Positions 1 to 9,096 of a DNA stretch of 64,000 nucleotides are shown here, piece by piece. Source of the DNA: Leeuwenhoekiella polynyae (GTDB lineage Bacteria > Bacteroidota > Bacteroidia > Flavobacteriales > Flavobacteriaceae); the NCBI RefSeq assembly GCF_004104075.1, contig NZ_QOVK01000020.1:1-64000 (forward strand), read 5' to 3'. Under the pieces are notes generated by a model. The model was given only the letters and a program-made list of their open reading frames with translations. It searched no databases and had not been told where the DNA came from. Both the position numbers and the translations under genes were made by a program. Position 1 is the first letter of the stretch, and every line of letters starts with the position of its first letter.

Positions 1-107
1 TGAGAAAAAAACTGAAAAATAAAGAGTAAATTTAACAACAAAGGAATCGACTTCCAGTACTTAGTTTGCTATGCTCACTTTCATCCGGCGAACGTGGTTC
101 ACTTTGA

Positions 108-791
108 CCGGCTCATCCAATTAAACCACAGTTCGCGATAGATAAAACAAAAAACTGGCACGTTCGTACCGTTTGTAGCTTAGAATTAAATACGAAGGGT
201 AAAGAAATAGGTATTAGTCTCGATTTACTTCTGCCAATATTTAATTCAAATTTATTTTATTATTTCATAAAGACAAATAGTAATACTGTACGAGGTGGTT
301 ACTACAGATATAAGCCTCAGTATGTTAAAGAATTTCCTGTACCATCTACATCAGATGATGTAAAATTTGCTAAAATTATTTTTCTATCAAAACAAATTCA
401 GGAACAAAATGAGAGTATGAATACTATAATTGAGAAATATGTCAGGATGTTAAATTATTCTTTTAATGGTATTAAACTCTCCCGTAAGCTAGAAAACTGG
501 CACGAGTTGGAGTTTGGGGAGTTTATCAAAGAGCTCAATAAAAGCATCAAAGCCAATAACAAACTCCGTCAAAAAGCTGCTGTCACTTCGAGCGCAGTCG
601 AGAAGCCTATCGAGGTGCCAACCCTAACCAAAAAAGACGAGTTTGAGTGGATGTCCCTTTTTGAAGAAAACAAGAAAAAAGCCCAGGCTCTGCAAAGCCA
701 GATCAATCAAACCGAGCGCGAAATCGACCAGATAGTTTATGAGTTGTATGGGTTGACGGAGGAGGAAATCGCTAAAGTTGAAAGTTCATAG
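108..791 (+). pseudogene. C-terminal remnant of an Eco57I-like (type IIG) restriction enzyme/methyltransferase
   Basis: The frame is open from just after a stop at 105-107 to the stop at 789-791, but no plausible start lies near its beginning; the first ATG is at 417. The translation resembles the last part of the TaqI-like target-recognition domain of Eco57I-type N6-adenine methyltransferase/nucleases: a stretch around 228-345 reading LLPIFNSNLFYYFIKT, then RGGYYRYKPQYVKEFPVP, followed by a helical tail ending QTEREIDQIVYELYGLTEEE, which is typical of the C-terminus of this family. The catalytic motifs (NPPY, nuclease domain) are absent, so this is a decayed or truncated copy unless an upstream part outside the window is joined by a frameshift. 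A short interspersed repeat is embedded in frame at 586-605. It is the first of several defence-type genes on the same strand. Family assignment is fairly sure; whether the 124-residue ORF from 417 is translated is unknown. Confidence 0.7.
586..605. repeat. Interspersed near-palindromic repeat CTTCGAGCGCAGTCGAGAAG, in frame
   Basis: This 20-bp imperfect palindrome (CTTCGAG and a mirrored CGAGAAG) looks like an element normally found between genes. Here it lies in frame inside the methyltransferase remnant, where it encodes part of the linker SSAVEK. A partial, degenerate reverse-complement match is visible at 32515-32541. Confidence 0.6.
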
Positions 792-814
792 TTAGTAGAA
801 TTTAAATATAGCGA

Positions 815-850
815 TTCACGAGTTCCCGGAAAATAATAAAGTGGCGAGTA
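815..850. repeat. Interspersed intergenic repeat, copy A (TTCACGAGTTCC ... AAAATA ... GCGAG)
   Basis: This is one of four similar short intergenic stretches in the window (others at 21478, 22388 and 32369). They share a TTCACGAG(T/C)TCC-like head, an AAAATA core and a GCGAG(T/C) tail followed by A-rich sequence. It sits between the methyltransferase remnant and the beta-helix membrane gene. Function is unknown; the alignment was made by eye. Confidence 0.5.
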
Positions 851-888
851 AATTGAACTAATAAGTTATTAGTTAATATCAATAGAGA

Positions 889-2625
889 ATGGATAAAGGT
901 ACTTACCTAGATATTAAGACATTTTTTGAATACACAGATACTCAGGCATTTTCTGATAAAAAATACCATGTTGCTGACCAAGTTTTAATCAATTCAAAAA
1001 ATCTTACCTGGGAATCAGCAGCAATTTCTAATGTAAATTTTATACAACCTGTTGTTGTTAGCAATGTTGACATTAAGTCGGGATTAGCATTTTACAATTG
1101 CAATTTTGAAGGAGGTATAATATTTAGGGGTGTCACTTGTCTTGAGTTTGATGTAGAAAAGAGTAAAGCAAAATGTAGCTTGTATTTTTCTAATTGTCAA
1201 ATGCAGCATTTTACAATGTCTGAGAATTGTCACTTTAAAAGAAATGTAAGGATAGAAAATAATTCAGAAGTTGAACTTTTAAAGTTATTTCAATCTAAAG
1301 TTGAGGAGACAGGATTTTACTTTGATAGGAGTAAGTCAATTAAATTTTTTCAGTTAGAAGGTTTTATTGGAAGTTTCAAAATATCTAATTCAACTTTCGA
1401 AGATATGGTCCGTTTTGAATCTCACGCAGGTGAGATAAGTTTAGTAAAATCAGTATTTAAAAAATCGATTCAAATATGGAATCTTAGTTCTAGACAATTA
1501 ATATTTAATGATAACACTTTTGAAGATACTGTAAAGGTTACGGCCTCTCGTATTGCAAGCTGGAGCATTATAGGCGATGTGTTTCAAAAGGAAATTAAAT
1601 ACGAGAATTTTGATCGTGGAGGTCAAATTAAAGAATGTTACTTAAATGGGCTTTATATCAGTCAGGCTAAGTTTATTGAAGGGGCTGATATTAGAGGTAG
1701 AGGTCTAACTATTGATAAGATAACCTTACCTATTACCTCAGATTTAAAAGGGGTATTGCGTATTCAGAATTGGCATGTAGCAGAATTAGATATTTCAGGT
1801 ATTAATCAAAACCTAAAACTCCTTCTGTGTCAGATGTACATTCGTACGCTTAAAATGATCGAGTTTACAAATTATGCCGATGTTACATTTGAAAGGTGCC
1901 AAGCAGAGAATGAACTCTTAAAAACTAAGTTGGTCAATTCAAGCGCTATCGTAATGGCGCATAATGATCTCGGAGCGACTAAATTCATCGAGATGGATTT
2001 TAGAAGTTTCATCACGATAAATGTTGAAAACACCTCATTTGATGGGATAAAATGCTCTAATGTGAATTGGTTCGATGATAGCCAGTTGGTTATGGGGTTT
2101 CCTAATAACAACACTCCAAAGGCATATAGAACACGCAGGGAAATATATAGGCAAATAAAACATGCATTAAAATCGCAGGGCAATCAAATAGATAGTCTTT
2201 TGTTTCAAGCAAGAGAGATGCGAGCGCATAGAGCGGAACTAAAAAGTTCAAAGATTTACGGGTATAATGATAGACTGATTATGACCGTAAATATGACAAA
2301 TAATTACGGGTTAGATTGGTTTAAACCTTTTTGGATAGTATCCTTGATAACTCTTGGTTTTTATTTTGTAGAGTTACCTTTCTTTTCTGATAAGCTAGAG
2401 TATAGTCTTGCAACTTCTTGGGAAGAGGTAAAAATAACTTGGTCGGAATGTTTTGGGCATTTTAATGTTTATTGGCAAATGTTCAATCCAGCTAGAAAGT
2501 TTGAAGCTGTGTATGGCTCAGGTAGAAGTGCTTCTCTTTATTTCCTAGACCTTTTTCATCGATTGGTCTTAGGCGTTTTTATATTTCAAATTATTAGAGC
2601 CTTTAGAAAATTTAGTGGAAAGTAA
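889..2625 (+). CDS. Beta-helix/pentapeptide-like repeat protein with C-terminal membrane segments, unknown function
   Basis: The protein has 578 residues. Residues about 20-400 form a long run of roughly 20-residue units with alternating hydrophobic and aromatic positions (patterns such as FYNCNFEGGIIF and ISNSTFEDMVRF), as in pentapeptide or right-handed beta-helix proteins; no classical A(D/N)LXX register is clean. Residues about 410-455 are a charged helical segment (YRTRREIYRQIKHALKSQGN). Two hydrophobic segments follow at about 478-498 and 548-570, so the repeat domain would sit on one side of the inner membrane. The ATG at 889 is the obvious start. The next gene begins 2 bp after the stop, so the two are probably co-translated. 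I do not recognise a named family; its place in a defence block suggests, but does not show, a role in phage resistance. Confidence 0.7.
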   Translation: MDKGTYLDIKTFFEYTDTQAFSDKKYHVADQVLINSKNLTWESAAISNVNFIQPVVVSNVDIKSGLAFYNCNFEGGIIFRGVTCLEFDVEKSKAKCSLYFSNCQMQHFTMSENCHFKRNVRIENNSEVELLKLFQSKVEETGFYFDRSKSIKFFQLEGFIGSFKISNSTFEDMVRFESHAGEISLVKSVFKKSIQIWNLSSRQLIFNDNTFEDTVKVTASRIASWSIIGDVFQKEIKYENFDRGGQIKECYLNGLYISQAKFIEGADIRGRGLTIDKITLPITSDLKGVLRIQNWHVAELDISGINQNLKLLLCQMYIRTLKMIEFTNYADVTFERCQAENELLKTKLVNSSAIVMAHNDLGATKFIEMDFRSFITINVENTSFDGIKCSNVNWFDDSQLVMGFPNNNTPKAYRTRREIYRQIKHALKSQGNQIDSLLFQAREMRAHRAELKSSKIYGYNDRLIMTVNMTNNYGLDWFKPFWIVSLITLGFYFVELPFFSDKLEYSLATSWEEVKITWSECFGHFNVYWQMFNPARKFEAVYGSGRSASLYFLDLFHRLVLGVFIFQIIRAFRKFSGK

Positions 2626-2627
2626 AG

Positions 2628-3296
2628 ATGACAGAAGCAGAAAACGACTATTTAAAAGAGGTAGCCTCAGAAATCAAGATGCCTGTAATAACCGACCCAA
2701 AAGAAGATAAAGAAATTGATTCAGAATCGAGCAAACAAAATTACCTCAATCTTCTCACTGAGAATATTAGATCTAATAATAGAGCAATTCAGCGCAATTC
2801 TTTAGTGCTTGTGTCGAGCCTTGCAATTTATACTCTTGTTTTATTAGGTTATATCAATGAAGTAAACGTACTAAGTTTTCAGTTAACTGATAAAAATATA
2901 CTATTAAATGGTATTGCTGTATTATTCAGTTATCTATATATGGCTAATATAATACGTTGGTATAATAATATTGACCTTAGAATAAAGTTTGACGAGCTGG
3001 CTAAAGACCTTTATAAAATTGGTTCAATAAGTGACACTTTAAATGCGATACGCCCTTTTAGTATACTCTTTCACGGATTAGATTATCAGACAGAAAAGAA
3101 GGATTTGAAAAGATGGATGAAATGGCCTGGTACTATTTTACAATCTTTTGTGATTCTTGGTCCCATCATTTTTGATGTTTATTTTATAGTAAACATTGTT
3201 AGACTAAACACTTTTAATTTTATTGCTTGTTTATGTGGTTTATTGACTTTTCTCATTACAGTCAATACCATCATTTATGCAGCTAAATCAAGATAA
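2628..3296 (+). CDS. Small four-TM membrane protein, partner of the upstream beta-helix protein
   Basis: The protein has 222 residues. A charged, soluble N-terminus (about 1-50, rich in E, K and S) is followed by hydrophobic segments at about 58-78, 90-110, 172-192 and 195-217. A cytosolic-looking loop at about 112-168 contains NNIDLRIKFDELAKDLYKIG. There is no signal peptide and no enzymatic motif. The start codon lies 2 bp after the stop of the preceding gene, which also encodes a membrane protein, so the pair probably forms one complex. I do not recognise the family. A small multi-TM protein paired with a repeat-domain sensor would fit a membrane-damaging effector or channel, but that is inference only. 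Confidence 0.7.
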   Translation: MTEAENDYLKEVASEIKMPVITDPKEDKEIDSESSKQNYLNLLTENIRSNNRAIQRNSLVLVSSLAIYTLVLLGYINEVNVLSFQLTDKNILLNGIAVLFSYLYMANIIRWYNNIDLRIKFDELAKDLYKIGSISDTLNAIRPFSILFHGLDYQTEKKDLKRWMKWPGTILQSFVILGPIIFDVYFIVNIVRLNTFNFIACLCGLLTFLITVNTIIYAAKSR

Positions 3297-3401
3297 CTAA
3301 ATAACTGATAAGGAAATATTAGTCTAGAAATCTACTATAGAAAAAGTTCTATAGACACTCACGAATTGGAACAGGCTAAATTAAAGTAAAAATAAAAAAT
3401 A

Positions 3402-5912
3402 ATGAAAGCAACAGAACTACCTATTAATGCCTTTTTACAGGCTGCCAATGTACAATTTGTTATACCGGTATATCAGCGTAATTATGACTGGACGTCAAAA
3501 GAATGTAAAGAGCTTTTAAAAGACATTGTAGCTGTTGAAGAAGATTCTAGAGGGACTCATTTTATAGGGAGTATTGTTTTTATTCACGAGGGTATTTATA
3601 GTACCAGTGAGGTAAAGGAACTGGTTATCATTGACGGGCAGCAGCGTTTGACAACCATTAATATTTTATATGTTGCCTTGTATCGTTTTGCCAAAGAAAA
3701 TGGTTTAGAACAAGACCGCGACAGACTGTATAATCTGTTTTTAACCAATCAATATGTAAAACAGGAATCCAGTAAGCTTAAACTAAAACAAACCGATACC
3801 AATTCTGCTGCATTTCACGCCATTATGATAGGTACAGAGAAAGAGTTTAATCAATATTCTAATGTAATTGAAAATTACACCTATTTTAAATCTCAGATTA
3901 CAGAAGAAAATTTTGAAACGATTCAACGCGGTTTAAACCGTTTGATCTTTGTTGAAATCTCATTAGAACGCGATAAAGATGATCCCCAGCGTATCTTTGA
4001 AAGTTTAAATTCTACAGGATTAGAATTATCCCAATCAGATCTTATCAGGAATTTTATTTTGATGGATTTAGAACCTAAAGATCAGCAACGGGTTTTTGAA
4101 CAGATCTGGAACCCTATTGAAGATAATGCACTTGATTTAACGCATCAAAAATCTATGGTTTCGGCATACATTAGAGATTATCTAACGTTGCGAAATAATA
4201 AAATACCCAATAAAAGTAAGGTTTACGAGGAGTTTAAAAAGTTATATCCCAATAAAAAAGGAGATGACTATCAGCAAGATTTAGAGAATATAAAGTCCCT
4301 TTCGGTACACTATAAGAAGTTTATCAATCCTTCAACAGTAAAAGATGATAAAATACGGAGAGAACTTAAGTACATTTCAAGATTAGAAATAAATGTAGCT
4401 TATCCTTTTCTGCTTCAGGTTTTTGAAGATGCCGAAAATGGACTACTCGATTCAGCGACCCTTATTCAAATATTAAAACTTATTCAGTCTTATGTATGGC
4501 GACGCTTTATTGTGGGTTTGCCCACCAACGCTCTGAATAAAATATTTATGTCTCTGTATTCTGAAATAGATATAGAAGACTATTACAATACGCTTGCTCA
4601 GGCACTTGTTAAGAAACGCGGTACAGCTAAATTTCCCGGAGATTCTGAAATCAAAACGGCTCTTTTAGACAAAGACCTGTATAACATTCAGTCTAAGAAC
4701 AGGAATTATATGTTTGAGATGCTGGAAAATTATAACAACCGGGAGTTTGTAGATACTTCAAACGAGCAAATAACTATAGAGCATATTTTTCCGCAGACAC
4801 CTGCAAAAGAATGGGAACAAGACTTGCCTGCAGAGAGTTTTTTTATGTTCAAGGAAAAACACCTTAATACGCTGTCAAACCTTACACTTTCAGGCAATAA
4901 TGGCGCATTAGGAAATAGGTCTTTTCAGGATAAAAAAACAATGAATAAAGAAGGTCTTGAACAAGGTTATATATACAGCAGGCTCTGGCTTAATAATTAC
5001 CTTAAAAATATTGACACCTGGAACCTTATAAATTACACCGAGCGTTTTGAATTGATCTATGAACGATTTTTAAAAATATGGGAATTTCCTGATGTTGTTG
5101 TGGAAGTCGAGGAAGACGATACTATAGAAATCAATATTTACAATGCTGATAAGCCTACAGGTAAAAAATTGGAGTACTTTATTTTTGAAGAAACTAAATA
5201 TGAGGAAACACATATTGCTCAAATGTACTTTACAGTTTTAAGTGAATTGTACTCAAAGAACCCACAACTTTTACTGGATAGTAAAGATATCATTCAACTT
5301 TCCAGAAACACAGAAGATTTTAGAGCTCCGCAGGAGTTGGTTAATGGGTATTATATAGAATCTAATATAGACAGTAATAGTAAGTTTAGGAATCTTAAAA
5401 AGATACTATCTGTTTTTGATGCCGAAGATGACTTATTTGTAAAATTTGAAAGTTCTCAAGCCACATCTAATACTGCGAAACGATTTTCAATACGCAGGGA
5501 ATTCTGGAAGCAGCTTTTACCTCAAATTAGAGAAACTAAACTTTTTTCAAATGTTAATCCTACTCGCGATCATTGGTTAAGTTCTGGCGCAGGTACAAGC
5601 GGTGTTATGTATTCTTTTGTTATTACAGGTTCCTATGCTCGGGTAGAATTGGGCTTTATAAGTTCATCAAAAGAAAAAAATAAAGCGTATTTCTCTAAGC
5701 TCTATAAGTCTAAAGAAGCTATTGAAACTAGCTTTGGATCTGAATTGGTTTGGGATGAATTACCAGAAAATAAAATGTCTCGCATTAAAATAGAATTACA
5801 GAACGTGAATCTTTTCAATGAAGAGGATTGGTCTCAAATGACTTCCTTTTTAATTGAGACGCTTCCTAAATTTGAAAACGCGCTTCAGTCATTTGTAAAT
5901 AAGTTGAGATAG
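3402..5912 (+). CDS. Single-chain GmrSD-type nuclease (DUF262 + DUF1524 HNH + DUF4268)
   Basis: The 836-residue protein begins with a DUF262 (GmrS-like) domain: IPVYQRNYDW near residue 20, IDGQQRLTT with Asp78, and FESLNSTGLELSQSDLIRNF near 200. A DUF1524/GmrD-type HNH domain follows, with EHIFPQ at His461 and a downstream LSNLTLSGNNGALGNRSF segment. The last 150 or so residues (RREFWKQLLPQI, WDELPENKMSRI) match DUF4268. GmrSD-family enzymes use an NTP-dependent DUF262 domain to license HNH cleavage of modified phage DNA (type IV restriction); the fused S and D parts in one chain are common. It is the third gene of the defence block and has a 105-bp leader of its own. The family call is firm; substrate modification is unknown. 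Confidence 0.88.
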   Translation: MKATELPINAFLQAANVQFVIPVYQRNYDWTSKECKELLKDIVAVEEDSRGTHFIGSIVFIHEGIYSTSEVKELVIIDGQQRLTTINILYVALYRFAKENGLEQDRDRLYNLFLTNQYVKQESSKLKLKQTDTNSAAFHAIMIGTEKEFNQYSNVIENYTYFKSQITEENFETIQRGLNRLIFVEISLERDKDDPQRIFESLNSTGLELSQSDLIRNFILMDLEPKDQQRVFEQIWNPIEDNALDLTHQKSMVSAYIRDYLTLRNNKIPNKSKVYEEFKKLYPNKKGDDYQQDLENIKSLSVHYKKFINPSTVKDDKIRRELKYISRLEINVAYPFLLQVFEDAENGLLDSATLIQILKLIQSYVWRRFIVGLPTNALNKIFMSLYSEIDIEDYYNTLAQALVKKRGTAKFPGDSEIKTALLDKDLYNIQSKNRNYMFEMLENYNNREFVDTSNEQITIEHIFPQTPAKEWEQDLPAESFFMFKEKHLNTLSNLTLSGNNGALGNRSFQDKKTMNKEGLEQGYIYSRLWLNNYLKNIDTWNLINYTERFELIYERFLKIWEFPDVVVEVEEDDTIEINIYNADKPTGKKLEYFIFEETKYEETHIAQMYFTVLSELYSKNPQLLLDSKDIIQLSRNTEDFRAPQELVNGYYIESNIDSNSKFRNLKKILSVFDAEDDLFVKFESSQATSNTAKRFSIRREFWKQLLPQIRETKLFSNVNPTRDHWLSSGAGTSGVMYSFVITGSYARVELGFISSSKEKNKAYFSKLYKSKEAIETSFGSELVWDELPENKMSRIKIELQNVNLFNEEDWSQMTSFLIETLPKFENALQSFVNKLR

Positions 5913-5942
5913 TGCTAAATAATAGTTTGAAAAGTTTTAGAT

Positions 5943-7214
5943 ATGGCAGAGAAAATAAAAGAAAATTGGAAATACCTTTTAATTAATGGAAAATCTAAAA
6001 CACTAGAAGTTAAGGATTCGGAATTTGACAAAGGAAAACTCACGAATCTAACTGATATTAGACCATTTAATAAAAATGATTCGGAAGGTAAAGAAATATC
6101 GCCAACTGTCGAACTTGCCAATAAGGAAAAACGAAAAGTTTACACTACGTTTTTCCAGAAACCATTTAAGAATTTAGTACTTCTTACGGGAGCGGGGTCT
6201 TCTATGGATGTTAAGGGTCTTTCAATGAATCAATTATGGGATGAATCTGAAAAAGAATTTAAATCAGAAAAAGTTGATGGTTTAAACAACATTATTGAGG
6301 CTGTAAAATTTCCTAATGAGAAAAAAGACAAAAAGGATATTGAAGCCTTATTGAGTCAAATTGAAGGCTTCGTAAGATTTTCAGATGATATTGAGGTTGA
6401 TTCTAAAGATGGAAGGAAAAAACTATCAAAGTTAAAAGAATTGCTTTTCAAACTCATACAAGAAAAATGTACAATTCCAACGCCTTCAAATGATGCATTT
6501 CCACACAAAGTTTTACTTGAAAAAGTGTTGCAACGCAAACTAACAAGCCCAAGAGTTAAAATATTCACCTTAAATTATGACTTACTCTTTGAAGATGCCG
6601 CAACGGCTGTAAACGCTATTGTTATTGATGGTTTTTCATATACATTTCCAAGAACATTCAGCGGTAGGTATTTTGATTATGATATTGTACAAAGAGAAGG
6701 AAGCAAACTAAAAGAAGAAGATAATTTTGTACAGCGTGTTTTTCATTTACACAAATTACACGGCTCTATCAACTGGGAAAGAATTGAAGAAACTGGCAGC
6801 GTAGTAATTAATGAAAAACCTAAAAAAGCTTTGATGGTGTATCCTAGGGAAGCCAAATATGAAGATTCATACGAACAGCCATTTTTTGAAATGATGGCAC
6901 GTTTTCAAAGAAACCTTAGGTTAAATGATGATACTTTATTGGTTTGCATAGGTTACAGTTTTAATGATAAGCATATTAATGCAGCAATAGAAGAAGCATT
7001 GAATCAAAACCCAGGTTTTAGATTGGCAATAATTGATCCAGGATTTGACAATGATGCCGCTTCAAAATCACTAAAAACCATAAAAGAAACGGCATTGCAA
7101 ACTGAAAGAATTTTAATGGTTTCAGAAACATTTACAGACTTTGCTAATTATTTTCCCGAGATAAAAACATATGAAAACACCCAGCAAGTAACCATAAACT
7201 TGAAAAATGAGTAA
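5943..7214 (+). CDS. SIR2-domain NADase-like protein of a SIR2-HerA defence pair
   Basis: The protein has 423 residues. The SIR2 fold is marked by LLTGAGSSMDVKG (GAG at 83-85), by FTLNYDLLFEDA with Asn211 and Asp213, and by HLHKLHGSINW with His273, the residues that bind NAD and activate catalysis in this family. IGYSFNDKHI follows at about 336-345. The N-terminal 60 or so residues are charged and unassigned. Bacterial SIR2 proteins in defence loci deplete NAD+ during phage infection. The stop overlaps the start of the HerA-like gene by 8 bp (ATGAGTAA), which indicates translational coupling and matches the known two-gene SIR2-HerA (Nezha) arrangement. Function is inferred from family and context. 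Confidence 0.88.
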   Translation: MAEKIKENWKYLLINGKSKTLEVKDSEFDKGKLTNLTDIRPFNKNDSEGKEISPTVELANKEKRKVYTTFFQKPFKNLVLLTGAGSSMDVKGLSMNQLWDESEKEFKSEKVDGLNNIIEAVKFPNEKKDKKDIEALLSQIEGFVRFSDDIEVDSKDGRKKLSKLKELLFKLIQEKCTIPTPSNDAFPHKVLLEKVLQRKLTSPRVKIFTLNYDLLFEDAATAVNAIVIDGFSYTFPRTFSGRYFDYDIVQREGSKLKEEDNFVQRVFHLHKLHGSINWERIEETGSVVINEKPKKALMVYPREAKYEDSYEQPFFEMMARFQRNLRLNDDTLLVCIGYSFNDKHINAAIEEALNQNPGFRLAIIDPGFDNDAASKSLKTIKETALQTERILMVSETFTDFANYFPEIKTYENTQQVTINLKNE

Positions 7215-8913
7215 CCAAAAGATAAATCCTTTCAAGCACGAATACTTTCTTGGTTATATCAATCAGGTGTTACCGCAATTTGTGAAAGTACATTTCCCAT
7301 CATCTGTGTTATTGAATGGTTTCACTCATTTTGGCAAAGAGTTTAATGGTGGTTTGGTGGGTAGTTTTGTCGTCATTGAAGGCGATAAATATGGTTTTTT
7401 AGGTAGAATTACAGAATTATCGTTACCAGAATCAGAACGACTTTCTTTGAATGAAAAAGCATTTCAAACCAGTGATTTTCATCCTACGGGAAAAATTGAA
7501 ATTCTTTTATCTTTTGATTTATACAATCCTTTTGATGTCAAAAAAGGATTAACAGCTTATCCAAACATTGGAGCAAAAGTATTTGTAAGTTCAGGAGAAC
7601 TAGTGCAAGAATATATGTCAAGGTTTGGCGTGAGAAGTGGCGAAATCGCAAACACAATTTCAATAGGAAGTTTAGTTTCAAGCCCTAATACCAAGGTCAA
7701 AATAAATTTGCAATCTATTTTTGGACGCCATTGTGCGATTGTTGGAACTACAGGAGGAGGGAAAAGCTATACGGTAAGCAAATTGGTAGAATCATTAATA
7801 GCAACAGGTAATAAAGCTATATTGATTGATGCAACTGGAGAGTATCGTGGCAGTTATGATAAGATAAAATCTATAGATATTGGTAATGGCGAAAACATAT
7901 TTCATTATTCTCAACTAACAATAGATGATATGTTTTTCTTGTTGAAGCCATCACCAAGAACTCAAACGCCTAAGCTAATGGAAGCTATAAGGTCTCTAAA
8001 AATGGTGAAAATTGTTGGAGAAGCTACACAAATTGAACATAACGGAGATGCTATTCCGATTGAAGATGGTTTATTGAAAAAAAACGGAAAGCCTAAGAAA
8101 CCATATGATGTTTTATACTACCGAAACATATCAGCTATTGAAAACGGAATGGCAGATTTTGATTTTATGAAATTGTCCCATCAATTAAGTGCTGAATGTG
8201 TCTATGACAATGGAACTACATGGGGAGGTGTGGCTCCAAATGATGTTTCATATTGTGTGAGTTTGATATCAAGAGTTACCAATCTTGCCAATACACCTGA
8301 ATTGAACCAAATATTTGGTTTCCAACAGGGGAAAACAGAAAATGACATAACGGATGTTCTCAATGAATTTATTTCTATCGAAAACACCGATAACAAATTA
8401 TTGCGCTTAAACTTAGAAAACGTAAAATATGATTTTCAAGTCAGAGAAACATTAGTAAATGCAATCGGCAAATTTCTTTTAGCAAAAGCAAGAAGTGGTT
8501 CATTCAAAGATTCACCAGTTGTGGTTTTTATTGATGAAGCCCACCAGTTTCTAAACAAGTCTATTAAAGACGAGTATTTTGACAGTAAACCCTTAGACGC
8601 TTTCGATTCCATAGCCAAAGAATGTAGAAAGCACGGTTTGTTTCTTTGTATTGCGACCCAAATGCCACGAGACATTCCACAAGGCACACTAAGTCAAATG
8701 GGAACATTCATAGCACATCGATTGATCAATCATTTTGACAAAGAAGCAGTAAGCAATGCTTGTAGTACAGCCAATAAAAACACATTAGACTTTTTGCCTA
8801 TTCTTGGAGAAGGCGAAGCCATTTTGACAGGAGTAGATTTTCCAATGCCAATCATAATGAAGTTTGACGAACCTATTATAAAGCCGGATTCAAGTACGCC
8901 CAGATTAAGCTAA
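7207..8913 (+). CDS. HerA-like ATPase/translocase (DUF87) of the SIR2-HerA pair
   Basis: The protein has 568 residues. An N-terminal barrel-like region (about 1-165, including GSFVVIEGDKYGFLGRITE) resembles the HAS-barrel of HerA ATPases. Walker A is GTTGGGKS at 180-187; Walker B is VVVFIDEAHQFL with Asp443 and Glu444; a sensor-like ATQMPRDIP segment and a conserved AHRLINHFDKEA segment follow. HerA proteins form hexameric rings; in SIR2-HerA defence the ring assembles with SIR2 subunits and controls their NADase activity and nucleic-acid processing. The gene starts inside the end of the SIR2 gene. It is the last gene of the defence block; the next feature is the tRNA-Ser, about 180 bp downstream on the other strand. 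Confidence 0.87.
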   Translation: MSNQKINPFKHEYFLGYINQVLPQFVKVHFPSSVLLNGFTHFGKEFNGGLVGSFVVIEGDKYGFLGRITELSLPESERLSLNEKAFQTSDFHPTGKIEILLSFDLYNPFDVKKGLTAYPNIGAKVFVSSGELVQEYMSRFGVRSGEIANTISIGSLVSSPNTKVKINLQSIFGRHCAIVGTTGGGKSYTVSKLVESLIATGNKAILIDATGEYRGSYDKIKSIDIGNGENIFHYSQLTIDDMFFLLKPSPRTQTPKLMEAIRSLKMVKIVGEATQIEHNGDAIPIEDGLLKKNGKPKKPYDVLYYRNISAIENGMADFDFMKLSHQLSAECVYDNGTTWGGVAPNDVSYCVSLISRVTNLANTPELNQIFGFQQGKTENDITDVLNEFISIENTDNKLLRLNLENVKYDFQVRETLVNAIGKFLLAKARSGSFKDSPVVVFIDEAHQFLNKSIKDEYFDSKPLDAFDSIAKECRKHGLFLCIATQMPRDIPQGTLSQMGTFIAHRLINHFDKEAVSNACSTANKNTLDFLPILGEGEAILTGVDFPMPIIMKFDEPIIKPDSSTPRLS

Positions 8914-9021
8914 TATAAAGTAAGGCTAAAATTGATAAGTTATATTTGATTCCAGAAACTAGTTACATACAAAACACGATCTCATTGATTTTTCTTAAAA
9001 AATGAGATTCAAGTAAAAAAA

Positions 9022-9049
9022 ACACCCAATCCTTTACAGAATTGGGTGT
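9022..9049 (-). terminator. Rho-independent terminator downstream of tRNA-Ser
   Basis: Nine-base arms ACACCCAAT and ATTGGGTGT enclose a 10-base loop. On the - strand the hairpin is followed by a run of eight T residues, so it ends the tRNA-Ser transcript. A second TTGGGTGT at 9053-9060 could offer an alternative pairing. Confidence 0.8.
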
Positions 9050-9096
9050 AATTTTGGGTGTCAACTTCGTAACTAACTGAATATCAGCTGACATTG

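Noticed and set aside
417-791. A free-standing 124-residue gene
   Set aside because: The same frame is open and family-like from about 160 onward, so this is the tail of a larger enzyme, not a separate small gene.
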